Positions 14,943 through 21,882 of a stretch of 34,056 nt of DNA are shown here, in pieces (positions within the stretch are counted from its first letter, which is position 1; the number at the start of each line of letters is the position of its first letter). A program made the position numbers and the translations under genes. The stretch spans positions 1 to 34,056 of the IMG/VR virus record IMGVR_UViG_3300035698_007002; one strand, written 5' to 3'. The notes below the pieces were generated by a model. It saw nothing but the letters and a program-made list of their open reading frames with translations. It made no database searches and was not told the origin of the DNA. The stretch is from a virus.

Positions 14943-16684
14943 GACGCTTTTTTATTTGCTCCGCTATTGGGTAACAGCTTATCTTTCAGAAGATCCAGCA
15001 TCACAGTTGGCAGGTTCTCGGCGTTCCTTAATACTATATGATTGCTATAGAATTCCCTAACACTGCCATCCTCAATACCAATACCGACCACTTCCATTTG
15101 CTTCTCTAGATTGGCTACTGTTTCTTTTAAATGGCGGTGTAAGATATTTTCGTTCCCTGCACAATCAGGCGATCCATCAGATAATACAAAGAGTATCTTC
15201 CGCTTTTCAGGGCGGGCTTTTAAACTCCTAGCAGCGTGGGCGATGGACTCACCATCTACGTTGCAACGGCCTGACCCTTCAAGTTCTCCGATAGCCCAGA
15301 AATACTTTCTAGCATCAAACAACCTATCTCCGAAGCGCTTAAACTCGTGGTGGCGCAGCGCATCCATCCTGCCGTATTGGCAAGTATTCTTGCTTCTATA
15401 TACAGATATAACTTCGGAGGCCATAGGGGCGGGTAATAAACTATGATCACCGTCAAATCCGGTCACCTCATAAGGCACACCAATCTTCTCCAGTAGCTCT
15501 GATAAAACTATAACCGCCTTCATAGCCACTGTAGATTTACCGCTACATTCCATAGACCCTGACAGGTCTACTGATATAGATATCGCAGTGTCTAGATCGC
15601 TATCGTCCTTCTTAGTTTTAAATACGAACGGATCAGCTTGGTATGCAGATACAAGACGCTTGCTATCCAGCCGCCCTTGTTCCTTTTGTTGTTCCCAAGC
15701 TATCTTTTGAGTTGACTGTATTAAGAGCGCCAGCTTCTTCTGGGCGACAGATAGCTCAGCCCCCATCTTTTCTTTGTGATGTATAAACTCAGCGACATTC
15801 TCTTCCCAGCGGTTGTCAGACCAATGATGGTTCTCATCGTACTCAGTGGTAAATACCCTATAAGGCCCATCATTCTCTTCATACTCAGGTCGGACAAACT
15901 TACTTGAGCCAGCCTCTTCGCCAATAATCTTTTCACCACTTACTGATTGATAACCCTCGGCCTTACCTTCCGCCTCTTTACCCTCGCTTTCTCCCTCCCC
16001 TCCTTCATCACCTTCATCACCTTCATTACCAGTCTCAGACTGCTGTTCCTCCTTGTCTTCTTCAGGAACTTCGCCGTAGATTTCTTGCGCTAGTTTCCAA
16101 GCGTCTTCGGTAGACTCCATCTCCTCAATACGATCAACCCAGTCGTTAATTTCTTTGGCGTCAACCTTAGAGTGGAGTGCTGATTTGCTAAGCTGATTCC
16201 ATACACCCGCCATTCTTCCTCGGGCGAATAAAGATATCGCTGTTGGTACGAAATGCGAAGGCTTCTCAAGATTCGCAAGAGCCATATCAACGCTAGACTC
16301 AGAGAGCCGAGCTAGGTTTTTCCCAGACCCGTGGTATAAATCTGTGTAAGACCTCTCAACCCGAGATGTTTCAATAGCCTTAAACAGATCATATAGCAGC
16401 GGCGCGGTCTCTGTATGGGGGTGCTTTGAGTTATACACATCGCGGTCAGAGTACCGGGCGATAGCAGACTCGCTATCTACCCAGCCCCTGAACAACTCAG
16501 CTGTTGTGAAATCAAGTTCTATAGAAGGGTCCATCGCTGGGAAAGTAACCACACCATCATGAGCTGATGCGACGTCCCCGCCGAACTTAACTGTGATGGA
16601 CTTGTCACGGCCAAAGACAGAGGTTGTACCTACCATCTCCTGCTGTAGAGCGCCTACGCTTATATGGGATAACCACCAGCTCAT
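14939..16684 (-). CDS. cobT: CobT-like VWA-domain protein
   Basis: The 581-residue protein has a helical N-terminal region, a strongly acidic Glu/Gly linker (about 205-245) and a C-terminal von Willebrand A domain from about 365. The domain carries the metal site motif DLSGS (373-377) and a later VLSDGSPD. This is the architecture of cobaltochelatase subunit CobT. In bacteria CobT works with the AAA+ protein CobS to insert cobalt into the corrin ring. Phages carry the pair widely without the CobN catalytic subunit, so cobalt insertion is doubtful here. A MoxR/VWA-type chaperone or remodelling role is equally likely. It overlaps the CobS-like gene by four bases. Confidence 0.85.
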   Translation of the reverse strand: MSWWLSHISVGALQQEMVGTTSVFGRDKSITVKFGGDVASAHDGVVTFPAMDPSIELDFTTAELFRGWVDSESAIARYSDRDVYNSKHPHTETAPLLYDLFKAIETSRVERSYTDLYHGSGKNLARLSESSVDMALANLEKPSHFVPTAISLFARGRMAGVWNQLSKSALHSKVDAKEINDWVDRIEEMESTEDAWKLAQEIYGEVPEEDKEEQQSETGNEGDEGDEGGEGESEGKEAEGKAEGYQSVSGEKIIGEEAGSSKFVRPEYEENDGPYRVFTTEYDENHHWSDNRWEENVAEFIHHKEKMGAELSVAQKKLALLIQSTQKIAWEQQKEQGRLDSKRLVSAYQADPFVFKTKKDDSDLDTAISISVDLSGSMECSGKSTVAMKAVIVLSELLEKIGVPYEVTGFDGDHSLLPAPMASEVISVYRSKNTCQYGRMDALRHHEFKRFGDRLFDARKYFWAIGELEGSGRCNVDGESIAHAARSLKARPEKRKILFVLSDGSPDCAGNENILHRHLKETVANLEKQMEVVGIGIEDGSVREFYSNHIVLRNAENLPTVMLDLLKDKLLPNSGANKKAS

Positions 16685-18000
16685 GACGCTTTCCTTAACA
16701 CAGAGGATGCTGTAACCGAGCCTGTTGTGTAGTAATCATCACACTCAGTAGCCTCAACAGGAGGAACCCAGTCTATAGCGGCTTTCCTTGCAGCGTATAA
16801 TCCTAAGCCTGAAGCTATTTTATCTATAAAAACCTCAACACGGTCGGGCGCAAGGGCTGTACCATAAGCCCCAGCTCTAGTGGCAATGTCGGCGCAGATG
16901 GCGGATTCTTCCATACTTTTCCCATCATCGCGCGCGTCGGCCCAAGCTTCAGCTCTTTTTTCTAGAAGAATTTTCATCGCCGCTTCTACTTGAGCGCGGC
17001 TTGGTGTTGCTTCAGACTTAACAGATCCAACAGTAGTTGTGCCCTTAACTGCCTTCTTAGGCTTATCTTTAACAACGCGGTCGATAATACCTACCAACAC
17101 ATTCTTATCAGAAGTATTAGCTCTATTAAGCAGTGTCATCTTAGCGGCTGGTAGCAACGCCTTATCATCCACCTTATCAAAGAAAACCATACTCTCAGCA
17201 AGAGCTGTAATACCGCGAGGAGAGATAGGCTGACTGACTTTCAAAGAAGCAAAGGCTTCTCTATGCTCAGCTGTGTAGTTCATTACTTGGTCAAGCAATC
17301 TGCCTTGTATCTTAGGCACTAACTCTTTAATAAGAGTGCGCTCTTGATCTGGCGGTAAATAACCACATTCAACCCACACAGTAAAGCGATCAAGAAACGC
17401 CATAGATTGCGCTCTTGCTCCTTGGTAAATACCAAAGTCATCACCCTGACCTTGTGTGTTGGCAGTGGAGATAATACGGAAATGTTCGTGGGGCTTAATC
17501 AAACGACCGCCATCTTCTGAGATAAGCAAACCATCGTCTTCTAATGCACGTTGGAATACATATGCTACATCAGGGCGGATAAAATCCACCTCATCACACA
17601 ACAATACACAATGTTGCTGTAGAGCTTGAGGTAATACCCCATCAACAAACTTAGAGATAGTGGCACCTGAATCATCTTTGGTAAGAATATCACGGCCAAC
17701 CAAATCCATACGGCTGATTTCGCTATCAAAGTTTAACCGTACCAATGGCCAGTTTAAACGTGCGCAAACTTGGGCAATCAATGTTGATTTACCTGTACCT
17801 GTATGGCCAGATAACCACGCCTTTTTGTTATGAACAAGAGCCCATAGTACTGGCACGAGGCATTCAGCGTTGAACTTATAGTTGGGGTCAATGTCCGGTA
17901 CTAAGCTAGACTTCTCTTTCCATACTGGGACTTTGAACTTCATACGATCATCGGCGATACCAAACACTGTTGCTGCCGTCAAGGTTGTTGGTGTTGTCAT
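16681..18000 (-). CDS. cobS: CobS-like AAA+ ATPase (MoxR family)
   Basis: The 439-residue protein has Walker A GHTGTGKST at residues 65-73, Walker B VLLCDEVD at about 132-139 and a sensor 1 region, IISTANTQG, near 173-181. A C-terminal helical extension carries a poorly conserved linker. This matches CobS/MoxR AAA+ proteins that form hexameric rings and drive a VWA partner, here the neighbouring CobT-like protein. The start at 18000 has a purine-rich site (AAAGAAAG). The gene follows a small 72-residue gene by only two bases. The target of the pair in phage infection is unknown. Confidence 0.88.
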   Translation of the reverse strand: MTTPTTLTAATVFGIADDRMKFKVPVWKEKSSLVPDIDPNYKFNAECLVPVLWALVHNKKAWLSGHTGTGKSTLIAQVCARLNWPLVRLNFDSEISRMDLVGRDILTKDDSGATISKFVDGVLPQALQQHCVLLCDEVDFIRPDVAYVFQRALEDDGLLISEDGGRLIKPHEHFRIISTANTQGQGDDFGIYQGARAQSMAFLDRFTVWVECGYLPPDQERTLIKELVPKIQGRLLDQVMNYTAEHREAFASLKVSQPISPRGITALAESMVFFDKVDDKALLPAAKMTLLNRANTSDKNVLVGIIDRVVKDKPKKAVKGTTTVGSVKSEATPSRAQVEAAMKILLEKRAEAWADARDDGKSMEESAICADIATRAGAYGTALAPDRVEVFIDKIASGLGLYAARKAAIDWVPPVEATECDDYYTTGSVTASSVLRKAS

Positions 18001-18002
18001 GA

Positions 18003-18221
18003 TTAGGCTTCTTTCTTTAGTGGGAGTGTGGGGATATTGATTGAGGTGACTGCTGCGATATCTGATACAATTTCAGCGGCATGTTCGGATGGCCTCTCTT
18101 CAATCTGTTTCATTATAACCTCTTTGTCCGCGAGAGTGAGCGCAAAGCAGAAGAAGGCCATTATAGTAACCTTAACCCTATCCTCCAGTTCTTTTTGTAT
18201 TTCTTTATCTAGTTTAGCCAT
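18003..18221 (-). CDS. Small protein upstream of the CobS/CobT-like pair
   Basis: The 72-residue product starts with a charged helix (MAKLDKEIQKELEDRVK), has a short hydrophobic stretch (about 19-31, IMAFFCFALTLAD) and a second helix, ending LPLKKEA. AGGGGAAA precedes the ATG. It is the first gene of the CobS/CobT transcription unit, directly downstream of operator copy b, and may be a third subunit or adaptor of that complex. That is inferred only from co-location. Confidence 0.6.
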   Translation of the reverse strand: MAKLDKEIQKELEDRVKVTIMAFFCFALTLADKEVIMKQIEERPSEHAAEIVSDIAAVTSINIPTLPLKKEA

Positions 18222-18266
18222 CGCTTTCCCCTTCAGGTTTCATTGTAAGTAATCAAGTTGAGTATA

Positions 18267-18295
18267 GGTATACTTCACTATAGATCATCAATCAA
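18267..18295 (-). promoter_or_regulatory. Sigma70 promoter with TCACT-type operator (copy b)
   Basis: On the minus strand TTGATT (18295-18290), a 17-base spacer and TATACC (18272-18267) form a promoter about 45 bases before the gene at 18221. The element TCACTATAGATCATCA (18275-18290) fills the spacer, so a bound protein would block RNA polymerase or contact it directly. Confidence 0.65.
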
Positions 18296-18299
18296 TAGC

Positions 18300-18437
18300 T
18301 TATTTGTTTTTTCTGCAATTATTTTTGGGTAACTTTTTCTTCTTGTCCTGTACAACACGTGGGCGGTACTTCGGAGAGAATAAGTCCTGTGCGATAACGC
18401 AACGTTTAGGAGGAACTTCTGTAGGCTTCTTAGACAT
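18300..18437 (-). CDS. Small basic phage protein (45 residues)
   Basis: From ATG 18437 the frame codes for 45 residues: a Pro/Lys-rich start, a central QDLFSPKYRPRVVQDKKKK motif and a basic, Asn/Lys-rich end. Small proteins with a F(S/T)PKYR.RVV.(D/S)KK core are found across many podoviruses; none has a known role. It overlaps the end of the DUF5675-like gene by eight bases and is the last gene of that operon. High positive charge suggests nucleic-acid or nucleotide binding. Confidence 0.65.
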   Translation of the reverse strand: MSKKPTEVPPKRCVIAQDLFSPKYRPRVVQDKKKKLPKNNCRKNK

Positions 18438-18822
18438 TCTCTATAATGAGCAAGAACTCATCAGGCAATACATCACGAAGAAAATCTAAGGCACTTTGTG
18501 AGTTAGAAATGGTATTCCCGTTAAACGTAGACCCAACTAAAATACAGCCGTGGGTATCTTTAACAGTATTACCTGCGTGGATAAGAATATCTGTCCGGTC
18601 TTTAACGTCTTGTAGCTTCCACACATTCTTAAACTTATTACCATTGAAAGCTTCAACGATATATTCACCCTCTGGAATACAAGAGATGTTCGTCTCGTTG
18701 CCTAACCAAGGATCTTCAAGTGTCACACATAGAGGGAATAGATCACCAATAAACACGCCTAGCGTTGCTTTATCGGTCATCTTCACACGCTTAAGGTGGT
18801 ATGTGGGGAGGTTTTTACCCAT
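18430..18822 (-). CDS. DUF5675-like protein (L,D-transpeptidase-like motif)
   Basis: The 130-residue protein matches the DUF5675 pattern: an N-terminal strand region (TYHLKRVKMTDKATLGVF), LEDPW and IPEGEY turns, and the core DILIHAGNTVKDTHGCILVG at about residues 79-98, then a STFNG...NSQSAL helix. The His...Gly-Cys arrangement recalls the HxxxxxxxxHGC core of YkuD L,D-transpeptidases, so a cysteine enzyme acting on peptidoglycan is possible. Because no standard endolysin is seen in the genome, this gene and the adjacent small membrane protein are candidates for cell-wall work. The start shares one base with the upstream stop. Confidence 0.7.
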   Translation of the reverse strand: MGKNLPTYHLKRVKMTDKATLGVFIGDLFPLCVTLEDPWLGNETNISCIPEGEYIVEAFNGNKFKNVWKLQDVKDRTDILIHAGNTVKDTHGCILVGSTFNGNTISNSQSALDFLRDVLPDEFLLIIENV

Positions 18823-18989
18823 TAGTCAAAACGCGTGCAAAGAGCTAAGACCACCACACAAAAAACACATACGAATACAAAATTGACGCCTCCAATTACC
18901 ACAACTGACTCCGAAAAATGGCCAGCCATAGCAATCGGCTCAACCATATCGTCTATTAATAAGTCTGTGTCTGAAAATCCGTTATTCAT
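18822..18989 (-). CDS. Small single-pass membrane protein (55 residues)
   Basis: From ATG 18989 (AGGA five bases upstream) the frame gives an acidic polar N-terminus of about 30 residues. A 23-residue hydrophobic segment rich in Val, Phe and Cys follows, then a short basic end (TRFD). The gene overlaps the upstream gene as ATGA and shares one base with the DUF5675-like start, so all three are co-translated. Size and topology fit a small holin or membrane anchor serving the DUF5675-like protein; this is inference from neighbourhood. Confidence 0.6.
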   Translation of the reverse strand: MNNGFSDTDLLIDDMVEPIAMAGHFSESVVVIGGVNFVFVCVFCVVVLALCTRFD

Positions 18990-19396
18990 CCTATCCTCGT
19001 AAAGTCTTGTGTTGGTATATAAGCCACCCTTGCTATGTCTCTAGGGTCGCCCCGATCAGTACGACCGCCCATTCCTGTGTGGTAGTCTCCTACTACTGTG
19101 CAATAAAGACCGTCGGTAAACTCAACTATATAGAGAAACTGTATGTTCAGTTGCTCAGCAATAGTTAGGCAAGTACGCAGTTTTCTCTCAGGTATCATCA
19201 CAGTAGGGTATTGCCCTATCGGATTAGTACGCCGTTTAAACTCCGCTAAGTATAGCGTATTCGCCTTAGAAACGAAGAAATCACACGGGGATAGTGGGCC
19301 AAACTGACATACAGTATACCCAAGGGAACTAAGCAGATTAACTGCGCGTCTCTCATCAGCTCTGTTTGCCGCTGTCTCGTATCGTTGGCCTATCAC
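18986..19396 (-). CDS. PD-(D/E)XK / VRR-NUC-type nuclease-like protein
   Basis: The 136-residue product starts at GTG 19396. Residues about 16-55 read RRAVNLLSSLGYTVCQFGPLSPCDFFV, then TLYLAEFKRR (about 46-55). The CDF...(A)EFK pattern is the D-x(n)-E-x-K core of small PD-(D/E)XK nucleases. A C-terminal YIVEFTDGLYC strand pair follows. It may be a DNA-processing or resolvase-type enzyme. The 10-bp palindrome GGGGGCCCCC (19400-19409) sits between the upstream stop and the GTG and also supplies the G-rich ribosome site. Confidence 0.6.
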   Translation of the reverse strand: MIGQRYETAANRADERRAVNLLSSLGYTVCQFGPLSPCDFFVSKANTLYLAEFKRRTNPIGQYPTVMIPERKLRTCLTIAEQLNIQFLYIVEFTDGLYCTVVGDYHTGMGGRTDRGDPRDIARVAYIPTQDFTRIG

Positions 19397-19411
19397 TATG
19401 GGGGCCCCCTG

Positions 19412-19636
19412 CTACTCCTGTTTTCCGCTATTTTCGAAAGCGGCAACTTCATCAGCCGGGTACATTACTTTACCACCCGTCTTTAAATACTTAGGCCCTT
19501 GCCCCTTAGCTCTACGGTTTGCAAGGGATCCCTCGGTAAAGGGAAGCCGTTTAGACAATTCTTCAGGCGTGAAAGGATAGGGAAGGTCCTCTTTCTTTAG
19601 CACGAAGTCTTTCGGCACTGTAATTCTATTACTCAT
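19412..19636 (-). CDS. AlpA/excisionase-like helix-turn-helix protein
   Basis: The 74-residue protein has FTPEELSKRLPFTEGSLANR (about residues 22-41), then RAKGQGPKYLKTGGKVMYP and ADEVAAFE. This is the winged helix-turn-helix of the AlpA / HTH_17 (MerR-like excisionase) group, with its R.KG.GP.Y.K.....Y.....V..F signature. Such proteins bind short DNA repeats as regulators or excision factors. With no integrase in the genome, a transcription role is more likely. It is a good candidate for the protein that reads the five TCACT elements. Confidence 0.8.
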   Translation of the reverse strand: MSNRITVPKDFVLKKEDLPYPFTPEELSKRLPFTEGSLANRRAKGQGPKYLKTGGKVMYPADEVAAFENSGKQE

Positions 19637-19646
19637 TATATTAACC

Positions 19647-19799
19647 TTATCTTATGTATTTTTGTATTAGGTCTCTTTGCTCTGCTAAGACCGTTGTTTT
19701 TCCTTGTAACAGTTTATAACAGGTTATGCAGAATGATACAACACTATTCCGTGGGGTCATTGGGTAGCCACAGCACGCTCTGTCTCTATAGCAAACCAT
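19647..19799 (-). CDS. Cysteine-rich mini-protein (50 residues), zinc-binding candidate
   Basis: From ATG 19799 (AGGA seven bases upstream) the frame gives 50 residues starting MVCYRDRACCGYPMTPR, with a second pair SFCITCYK (about residues 23-30) and a helical charged tail. The paired cysteines can bind one zinc ion, as in small zinc ribbons. The start shares one base with the previous stop (TAATG), so translation is coupled. No function is known. Confidence 0.6.
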   Translation of the reverse strand: MVCYRDRACCGYPMTPRNSVVSFCITCYKLLQGKTTVLAEQRDLIQKYIR

Positions 19800-20137
19800 T
19801 ATTTATCCTCAGCCATCTGTTGAAGAATATCTCTAGATACATCTGGGTATCCCATATAATGTAGTTTTGTTTTACCCTTCATAGCCCTGCGATCAACAAT
19901 AGTAATCAAGGCGCCTAATGTGGGTTTTACTTTACTCAGTAAAAATAAATAGTCTGGCGTCCTAACGGTTATGTGTCCGTCAGGGGCAGCTTGGTACTTA
20001 GCTAGATCCAAGTTTGGCAAAACGTGGGACAATATAGCCCTCGCCGTTGGTTTATCCATACCCGCCATACGACGCTGCGCTCTTTCGAAGGCATGTTCGG
20101 TGATATGTATAAATACTGAAGGGGGTTGGTTTATCAT
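19799..20137 (-). CDS. Hypothetical protein in recombination operon
   Basis: The 112-residue protein starts with strand-helix residues VFIHITEHAFERAQRRMAG (about 8-26), then a second helix and three beta strands (HITVRTPDYLFLLSKV and ALITIVDRR). This H.T.HA..R...R pattern with a following sheet is vaguely like the RelE/BrnT toxin fold, but no antitoxin is adjacent and I would not call it a toxin. It overlaps the exonuclease gene by four bases and so probably acts with it or is simply co-expressed. Confidence 0.6.
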   Translation of the reverse strand: MINQPPSVFIHITEHAFERAQRRMAGMDKPTARAILSHVLPNLDLAKYQAAPDGHITVRTPDYLFLLSKVKPTLGALITIVDRRAMKGKTKLHYMGYPDVSRDILQQMAEDK

Positions 20138-20793
20138 ACGCCTTCTACTTTCCCTATTTCTCTGGGTTTTACTTCAATGGCAAAAGGACAGCCCCTTTGC
20201 CTTAACATCTCAATCTCAGAATCCTGTTTATTGAGAAATTCGTTCAGCTCATGCTTCATCTTCGCTAAGTATTCTTCATCTCGCTCTACTTTGATAATAG
20301 ACGCTGGCATCTTCGGATGGTAGCTAATCCAATCACACCACTTACGTTTAGTTAATAGCAGTTGGCCTTGTATTTGAGGGTAGTATTTACTATCCACCTT
20401 ACTTGACCTTAAGTTCTTTACGTGCTGCTGATATTTAGGGCATTTAACTTCCAGCAAGCCCTCTTGCCCAACCAGCCTATCAGGGGAACACCCTATACGA
20501 CCGTCGGTAGTTGTTACAAAGCCAACCGCGCGAGTACGGTAGCCGTAGTGGTGTTCGTAATACTCAACAGCCTGTGGTTCAATCTCGTTGCCTCGCTTCA
20601 TGTCTCTTGATTTTACACCCTCTTCTGCCTCACCAGCTAACAGCTCACCAAGCAATAGGCTAAGGTAGTCGTCAGCCGACTTAGATGGTGCACCACCCGG
20701 TGTTATGATCTTACCGAAGTTAGATGTTGTCGGCACACCGAGACGTAGCGCTAACCATTGGGGGGAACCTTGCTCTAAATCATACGTCAGCAT
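20134..20793 (-). CDS. YqaJ-type viral recombinase exonuclease
   Basis: The 219-residue protein is a clear YqaJ/lambda-exonuclease family member: GSPQWLALRLGVPTTSNFGKI at about residues 9-29, RGNEIEPQAVEYYE near 67-80, then GCSPDRLVG and the catalytic LLEVKCPK (D...E-x-K) near 101-120, and YYPQIQGQLLLT near 137-148. These enzymes resect double-stranded DNA 5' to 3' for single-strand annealing recombination. The usual annealing partner (Bet, RecT or ERF type) is not recognisable next to it. The start follows the upstream stop as TAGATG. Confidence 0.93.
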   Translation of the reverse strand: MLTYDLEQGSPQWLALRLGVPTTSNFGKIITPGGAPSKSADDYLSLLLGELLAGEAEEGVKSRDMKRGNEIEPQAVEYYEHHYGYRTRAVGFVTTTDGRIGCSPDRLVGQEGLLEVKCPKYQQHVKNLRSSKVDSKYYPQIQGQLLLTKRKWCDWISYHPKMPASIIKVERDEEYLAKMKHELNEFLNKQDSEIEMLRQRGCPFAIEVKPREIGKVEGV

Positions 20794-21168
20794 CTATTCA
20801 CACTGGCCCTTCTTGGTTGGTATTGTATTAAAGTCGTCCCAGTATCTAAGAAGGTCTTTGGCATATTGGACTGCTTCAGCTACGTCTTTCCAAGTGCATT
20901 CTTCTAGACGCCGCTCAATACATTTATCTCGCCATTCATCAATCTCGGATTTCTTTTTCTTTGGTAGAGCAGGAGGTAATACAAGGTCGAAAAGATGATC
21001 AGCAGCTCCGTTGAACCACATAGAGGCGTAACAGAAGCCAGAGGATAACTTTTTCTCTTCTCCCTTATGCTGTCTCGCCCGTTCGTCGTGGCAAAGGAAT
21101 AATCCTAAGCAATAGGCGAAGCCTTGGCCGAATTCACTCTCTTCATCAGTTTCAACAGGGCCTGTCAT
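20794..21168 (-). CDS. Hypothetical protein upstream of exonuclease
   Basis: I use ATG 21168 (124 residues), which has GAGGAG nine bases upstream; a longer frame reaches 21243. The protein has FGQGFAYCLGLFLCHDERARQH (about 15-36), a SMWFNGAADHLFDL helix and a long basic-acidic helical C-terminus (about 75-115). Its repeated His, Cys and Trp are notable, but no known motif is complete. Being directly upstream of, and touching, the YqaJ gene suggests a recombination or accessory role; an annealing function cannot be excluded. Confidence 0.6.
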   Translation of the reverse strand: MTGPVETDEESEFGQGFAYCLGLFLCHDERARQHKGEEKKLSSGFCYASMWFNGAADHLFDLVLPPALPKKKKSEIDEWRDKCIERRLEECTWKDVAEAVQYAKDLLRYWDDFNTIPTKKGQCE

Positions 21169-21394
21169 AGCGTGTCTTCTCCTCTTTAAGGCCGTATTCC
21201 TTAAGCTGTTTGGCGTTGTCTCGCTCAAACCCAGCCACAACATGTGGTGGTGCGGACGCCTGTATCACCATATATAAGACTCTGTGGTGTGCTTTATCCG
21301 CCAGCCTGAACATCCGGTATTGATGGCGGGCCTCTATTAGTAGGAGGCCGTTAAGCGCCAGTGATGCTAGGGCTATGTATCCGTATGGTCCCAT
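21152..21394 (-). CDS. Small membrane-anchored protein
   Basis: I start at ATG 21394 (80 residues; GGAGG about ten bases upstream, and the upstream stop lies one base away). The N-terminus has a single hydrophobic segment, GYIALASLALNGLLLI (about residues 4-19), followed by a charged cytoplasmic or periplasmic domain of about 60 residues rich in His, Arg and Lys. It overlaps the next gene by 17 bases. No family is recognised. Confidence 0.55.
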   Translation of the reverse strand: MGPYGYIALASLALNGLLLIEARHQYRMFRLADKAHHRVLYMVIQASAPPHVVAGFERDNAKQLKEYGLKEEKTRYDRPC

Positions 21395-21395
21395 C

Positions 21396-21590
21396 TTAGA
21401 GATCCTCCCCATCTTCGTTACTCACAATTGCTTCTATGTAGAATACGGCGTCCATCAGCTCCTCTTGGAGGGACAACAGCCAATCCAATGAAGAAACCTT
21501 TGCCGCATCCATCTGGCTGCCGTGTTCAGCAGCCCCAGCGTCATACTTATCCGCCATTTTATCTAGTACTGTTTGTTTAATCTTGCTCAT
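21396..21590 (-). CDS. Short MazG-like helical protein
   Basis: The 64-residue product reads SLDWLLSLQEELMDAVFYIEAI at about residues 34-55. This resembles the central EE..D helix of MazG/dUTPase-type nucleotide pyrophosphohydrolases, which small phage genes often retain alone. At this length it lacks the other half of the metal site, so activity would need oligomerisation or may be absent. AAAGGAAA precedes the ATG, and the start overlaps the upstream stop as ATGA. Confidence 0.6.
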   Translation of the reverse strand: MSKIKQTVLDKMADKYDAGAAEHGSQMDAAKVSSLDWLLSLQEELMDAVFYIEAIVSNEDGEDL

Positions 21591-21724
21591 AGTCTTTCCT
21601 TTTCCAAAGTGCTATGGCTGTTTGTATTGATGTACTGCATACAGAACGGCCAGTACCGTACCCTTGCTTGCACCTCAAAGCCGCTATGCTCATCTGTTGT
21701 TATTCTTAGTTTTGTCTTAAACAT
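21587..21724 (-). CDS. Small basic protein (45 residues), first gene of recombination operon
   Basis: From ATG 21724, with AAAGGA eight bases upstream, the frame codes for 45 residues: MFKTKLRITTDEHSGFEV, then a RVRYWPFCMQY core and a polar helical end. It ends in an ATGA overlap with the next gene. Its strong ribosome site and coupling support it. Its start lies just after the structured element at 21743-21851, so that element forms its leader RNA. Function unknown. Confidence 0.6.
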   Translation of the reverse strand: MFKTKLRITTDEHSGFEVQARVRYWPFCMQYINTNSHSTLEKERL

Positions 21725-21742
21725 AGGTCGTTCCTTTCTTTA

Positions 21743-21851
21743 TGTACTTAGCAGGGACTGGCAGACAGCTCTTCTGCGCATACCGGAGGATTCGAACCCC
21801 ACATTACCAATATCTGGCTGCCGTAGTGAACGCAGCCCCTTACTAAGTACA
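21743..21851 (-). other. Structured leader with tRNA-3'-end-like sequence
   Basis: On the minus strand the ends TGTACTTAG (21851-21843) and CTAAGTACA (21751-21743) pair perfectly over 9 bp. Inside them GGGGCTG pairs with CAGTCCC, GCAGA/TCTGC close a 7-base loop, and GGGGTTCGAATCCTCC looks like a tRNA T-arm. I could not fold a full cloverleaf, so it is not called a tRNA. It may be a regulatory leader RNA of the minus operon, or an old phage attachment site made from a tRNA 3' end. Confidence 0.5.
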
Positions 21852-21862
21852 AGGACACTACT

Positions 21863-21882
21863 TCACTTTATATCACTATACA
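21863..21882 (+). promoter_or_regulatory. TCACT-type operator (copy c) between divergent operons
   Basis: TCACTTTATATCACTA (21863-21878) has the two half sites 10 bp apart. TATACA (21877-21882) is a plausible plus-strand -10 for the gene at 21932, though its -35 is poor. The element lies in the gap between the divergent blocks 2 and 3 and could control both. Confidence 0.55.

Noticed and set aside
18446-18886. Plus-strand frame of 146 residues opposite the DUF5675-like gene
   Set aside because: No ribosome site, shadow composition; the minus strand has family motifs and coupled starts.
19799-20137. RelE/BrnT-type toxin
   Set aside because: Only a vague helix-sheet pattern; no antitoxin gene and no catalytic residues that I can identify.
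21743-21851. A functional tRNA gene
   Set aside because: The T-arm-like sequence is good, but no acceptor, D-arm and anticodon arm combination folds to a cloverleaf.
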